Source: Cordia subcordata | Lineage: Eukaryota; Streptophyta; Magnoliopsida; Boraginales; Cordiaceae | DNA: 64,000 nt | Assembly (NCBI GenBank): GCA_028554755.1 | Contig: JAPTOF010000005.1 | Location: 1,385,501-1,449,500, forward strand | Direction: 5' to 3' | Shown: piece by piece, positions 60,787 through 64,000 of the stretch | Numbering within the stretch: position 1 is the first letter of the stretch | Layout of the letters: each line of letters begins with the position of its first letter | Position numbers and translations under genes: made by a program | Notes under the pieces: generated by a model | What the model was told of the DNA's origin: nothing | What the model saw: only the letters and a program-made list of their open reading frames with translations | Databases searched by the model: none

Positions 60787-61697
60787 TGATGTGTTTGTTT
60801 TTTGTGTATTTATGCATTATATGTATATACTTGTTTTGAGTTGTTTTATGCTTCATTTGGTGTATTAGTATAGCATTTAGGTCATATTTATGCATAATAG
60901 GGTTTTCATGTCATAGTTGAGGTTAAGACATAAATGCACTAATGTACGTTTATTGCTTATTTTAGATGAGATCCGGGGAGATGATTCGAGCTCAATTGAT
61001 GGCAAAGGGGACTTGGATAAAAGATGAAGGTGTTCTAAATGAAAAGGAATGAGGAAAGTGCTTTTGGAAGTAGCCAAGCAAAGGAAGAAACGACCGAGGT
61101 AGAACGAGTGTGCAAAGCGCAACTTTGGAAAGAAAACTGACCCGGCCGGTCGACCTCACTACAAAGCCGGTTGACCGGCCTAGTCGACCGGCTAGGTTAG
61201 AAAGGTATCCAGTAAAGCCAGTCGACGTTCATCTGAAGCTGGTCGACCGACTGAGGCCCCCGGCTCTGCGCAATTACAGCTCTTTTTAAGTCACTTTTTC
61301 AGCCAATTTGAAGAAATGACCCAAGAGAGAACAACACTCAAATCAAACACCCTTTTCCCAAAACCCAAAATCCACCAAAAGTCACCTCACCCTCTCACTT
61401 CTAAACACATTTAACACTTGAAATCAAGGATCTAAGAGGATCGAACATTAGGATTTGGGGCATAGCTCATTGATTGTAAAGCTTAGCTATGGATAGAAGG
61501 GTACCTCTCTTTTATTCTAAGTCTAATTATGTGTGATTAGAGCTATGTAGGGTGATTCTATCTTGTATTTATGGATTGATTAATACTTTTTATTAATGGG
61601 AACTTGATGGATTTATGTATATATGCTTTATGCTTAGGGTTTCAAAGGCTATGTTCCATACATGTCTATGTATTTATTGAAATGCCTTAATGATGTA

Positions 61698-61733
<36 letters not shown>

Positions 61734-62265
61734 AAGTCTATTGTGCTATTAACCATTTCTAAATCATTATGCTAGCATGTCTATGCGTTTGTGTGGTGAT
61801 TACATAAAGTCGTATGACTATATATATGTTTATGTGTGTGTTAGCATACTTAATAGCATAAATAGCTTCTATTGCTTATATGTTGAGTGCTATTGCTTAA
61901 ATTGGTGTAATCTAAGCATGTATATGTGTTTAGTAGTAGAATATACCGGTGTATTCTCGAATACCATGCCCTAGATGTGTATGCCTTGTGCTTAAATGTC
62001 AATACCCGTTATTCTGATGTGATCGATTGTGCACAACTTATAACTAGCCTAGGTCGAGTCCCTCTTGGCTTTAATTCTAGCCAATTTGAGTCTAGATAGA
62101 TTTAGTTGACCTAGTTCACTTAGGAAGGCCAGTTATTTGACCCTAACGCCCTAGGTTCATAAGAACCACGCCGTAGCTCTAAGTGGGGTAAAGCTTAGGG
62201 ATGGACTCACGCCGAGTCCTAGGGTCAGATAGGGGAACTAATTAGAGGACTAAGTGCTAGGGTGA
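60787..62265 (+). mobile_element. Mosaic LTR (C-like U3, B/E-like R-U5), truncated
   Basis: Starts TGATGTGTTTGTTTTTTGTG and is parallel to the C LTRs through about 61390 (U3 and the TATA region, with GTCGACC-type motifs at 61139-61250). From about 61500 on ('gtgtagggtgattc', 'ccacgccgtagctcta', 'ccgagtcctagg') it follows the B/E LTRs instead. A (TA)15 run lies at 61701-61730. It is cut at 62265 by the next LTR. Confidence 0.65.
61701..61730 (+). repeat. (TA)15 microsatellite
   Basis: A pure TA run at the same place in the LTR as those at 27511-27532 and 63219-63249. Confidence 0.9.
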
Positions 62266-63213
62266 TGTCTACTTTCGAGTGCAAGCTTTAAAAGACCCGT
62301 AAGCGTACGGATCGTGCAATATAGTGTGTACGAGTGCAGGTGTCGAGCCACAGGGAGGCTTGAATAATGTGAATGAATTCTATGCTTGGTGTTCTAAAAA
62401 GAGTTAAAAAGGAAGATCTAAACTATGTGTATTTTTTTAAGGGTTTTGGATTGTCGGGAGCTCTATGTAAATGAAATAAAACTAAACTATGAATAGAGAC
62501 AAATGGAGACGCAAGTTAATTAAGAGGAAACTAATAATTGAAAAGGAATTAGGGTGACTTTGACTTATGAATGGGTAACTCTATACTCAAATGCTATGGG
62601 ATTAAGGGATGATGGCTAACTGTTATAAGTGCTCTTAACTAGGTTGCTAGTTAATGTCCTGATTTCCCCTAGGACTCGTGCGGGTCCGTCCCTAGGCGGC
62701 GCCTCCTAGAGCTACGGCGTGGTCCTTATGATCTAGGGCCTCAAGATTGACTAACTAACTTCCTAGGTGGCTTAGAATGAACATACCTTAGTACCTAAAC
62801 CGTTGGCTGCGTTTAAAGCCAAGACCTAGTGTTGCTAAGGTCGACTAAATCTATCCTGAAACCTATTGGCTGGATTTAAAGCCAAAGGAGACTCGACCTA
62901 GACTAGCTCTAAATTATGCTTCGTCATTCTAAAGTCACTACACCAGGATTTCACTTGCTAGCGCATGCATAAATATGTGATATTGAAGCTATGCTTGTTA
63001 CTAGGCATGCAAATATGCATATAGACATGAATAAAAGCATTACCCACTTCATAGCATCCATATATAAACGCATAGACATGATTATAACATGGATTGGATG
63101 TGTTTAATAACAAACAAACTTCAACTTATATACATGTTACTCATCTAGGCATTTTATCAAACACTTAGACATGAATGAAAGAACACCCATTTAACCAAGA
63201 GAAATCAAAACAC

Positions 63214-63252
<39 letters not shown>

Positions 63253-64000
63253 GCCATCGTATCCCATATCATAAGAGTATATCATCAACCCATTACATAA
63301 GTTTAATCACCCTATACAAGCCTACTCAAACATAATGGAAAATAGAATGAAAGAGAGGTAAGGAAGCTTCCCCTTCATCCTAGCGAATCTTGTACACAAC
63401 TTTTGAATAGCCTTGATTCCAAAAGAATGTTGAATCCTCCCAATCAAGCTTGGTTTTTGATGAAAAATGTGTGAAGAGGGTGTGTGAGGCGGCTTTTGGT
63501 GGATTTTAGGTTTAGAAAAATAGGTGTTTGATTTTGGTGTTGTTCCCTTTCAAAAAGGGCTGAAAAGTGGCTTAAATAGAGCTATTAACGCGCCCAGCCG
63601 GGGGCCCAGCCGGTCGACCGGCTTTGGGCCTAAGTCGTCCGGCCAAAATTAGCCCAGGTTCTGATCGCTAGGTCGACCGTCATTGACAGGAGGTCAACTG
63701 GTATTGACAGTAAAATGTCCATATCTTCTTCATTTTAGCTCCGATTCGCGCACCGTTTTTTTCTATGGCTTTGTATCGTCGTGGGGGATCTCCTAAGCCA
63801 TATTTTTGCACCCTAAAATGTATCCAAAATTTTTCCATATCCTTTTTAGGTTGCAAGATCCGAATTTGCCTCACGTTGCGCTCAGTTACGCCTCGATCGC
63901 TCCTTTCGTCCGACCACTTTCAAAAGCACTTTTCTTCATTACTTTGCATCCAAAACACCCTTGGCTTTGTTCTACACTTCATTCACCCTCAATTAAGCTC
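62266..64000 (-). mobile_element. Mosaic LTR on the minus strand, continuing past the window
   Basis: 62266 to about 63475 matches the E-family solo LTR (32946-34200) block by block. From about 63480 to the window end it matches the C LTRs (21366 onward), with 'ggtcgaccggc' at about 63612. On the minus strand this is a C-like U3 joined to an E-like R-U5. A (TA) run lies at 63219-63249. Its start, and whether an element follows, lie outside the window. Confidence 0.7.

Noticed and set aside
61701..61730. CRISPR-like or satellite array
   Set aside because: It is a plain TA microsatellite. No array of repeats with regular spacers exists in the window.

Overview
This window is repeat-dense intergenic DNA from a flowering-plant nuclear genome, probably a eudicot. 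The signs are Athila-type Ty3/gypsy LTR retrotransposons primed by tRNA-Asp, a Copia element, a PIF/Harbinger DNA transposon with intron-containing transposase remnants, a Tourist-like MITE, and fragments of plant-type genes (geranylgeranyl diphosphate synthase and replication protein A). I find no intact host gene, and the species cannot be named from the sequence alone.

Layout. 1-2749 is the end of an internally deleted Copia element with a 1.8 kb 3' LTR, followed at 2754-3230 by a diverged second copy of part of that LTR. 3396-9561 is a 6.2 kb PIF/Harbinger element (TTA target duplication) that carries a broken transposase, a broken Myb/SANT gene, a nested 471 bp MITE and the 3' third of a GGPPS gene. 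9562-12690 is old host DNA with an RPA-like exon pair and an LTR fragment.

12691-57376 is a nest of LTR retrotransposons that can be unpacked by target-site duplications. Element A1 (GTAAT) is the outermost. Its 5' LTR is split by element C on the minus strand (13735-22112, GGTAC), and its 3' LTR is split by element B (26687-57107). B in turn holds a solo LTR on the minus strand (32946-34823, GTCAA) in its RT/RNase H region, and element A2 (38959-56239, CTTAT) in its 3' LTR. A2 holds the youngest element, E (42070-53131, TTCAT). B and E are autonomous-type Athila elements (gag, protease, RT, RNase H, integrase). C keeps gag and protease but has no RT. A1 and A2 belong to a family that encodes only an acidic protein with CCHC zinc knuckles.

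All five elements share a tRNA-Asp primer site (where it is preserved), a stem-loop just downstream of the coding part, two polypurine-tract modules about 0.94 kb apart, and a cluster of GTCGAC-centred palindromes upstream of the LTR TATA box. I infer that A and C were moved in trans by B/E-type elements, and that the shared 3' cassette is what makes this possible. 57382-64000 returns to older DNA with an unassigned LTR-like repeat, possible exon relics, and two LTRs (60787-62265 and 62266-64000) that join a C-like U3 to a B/E-like R-U5, which suggests template switching between the families.
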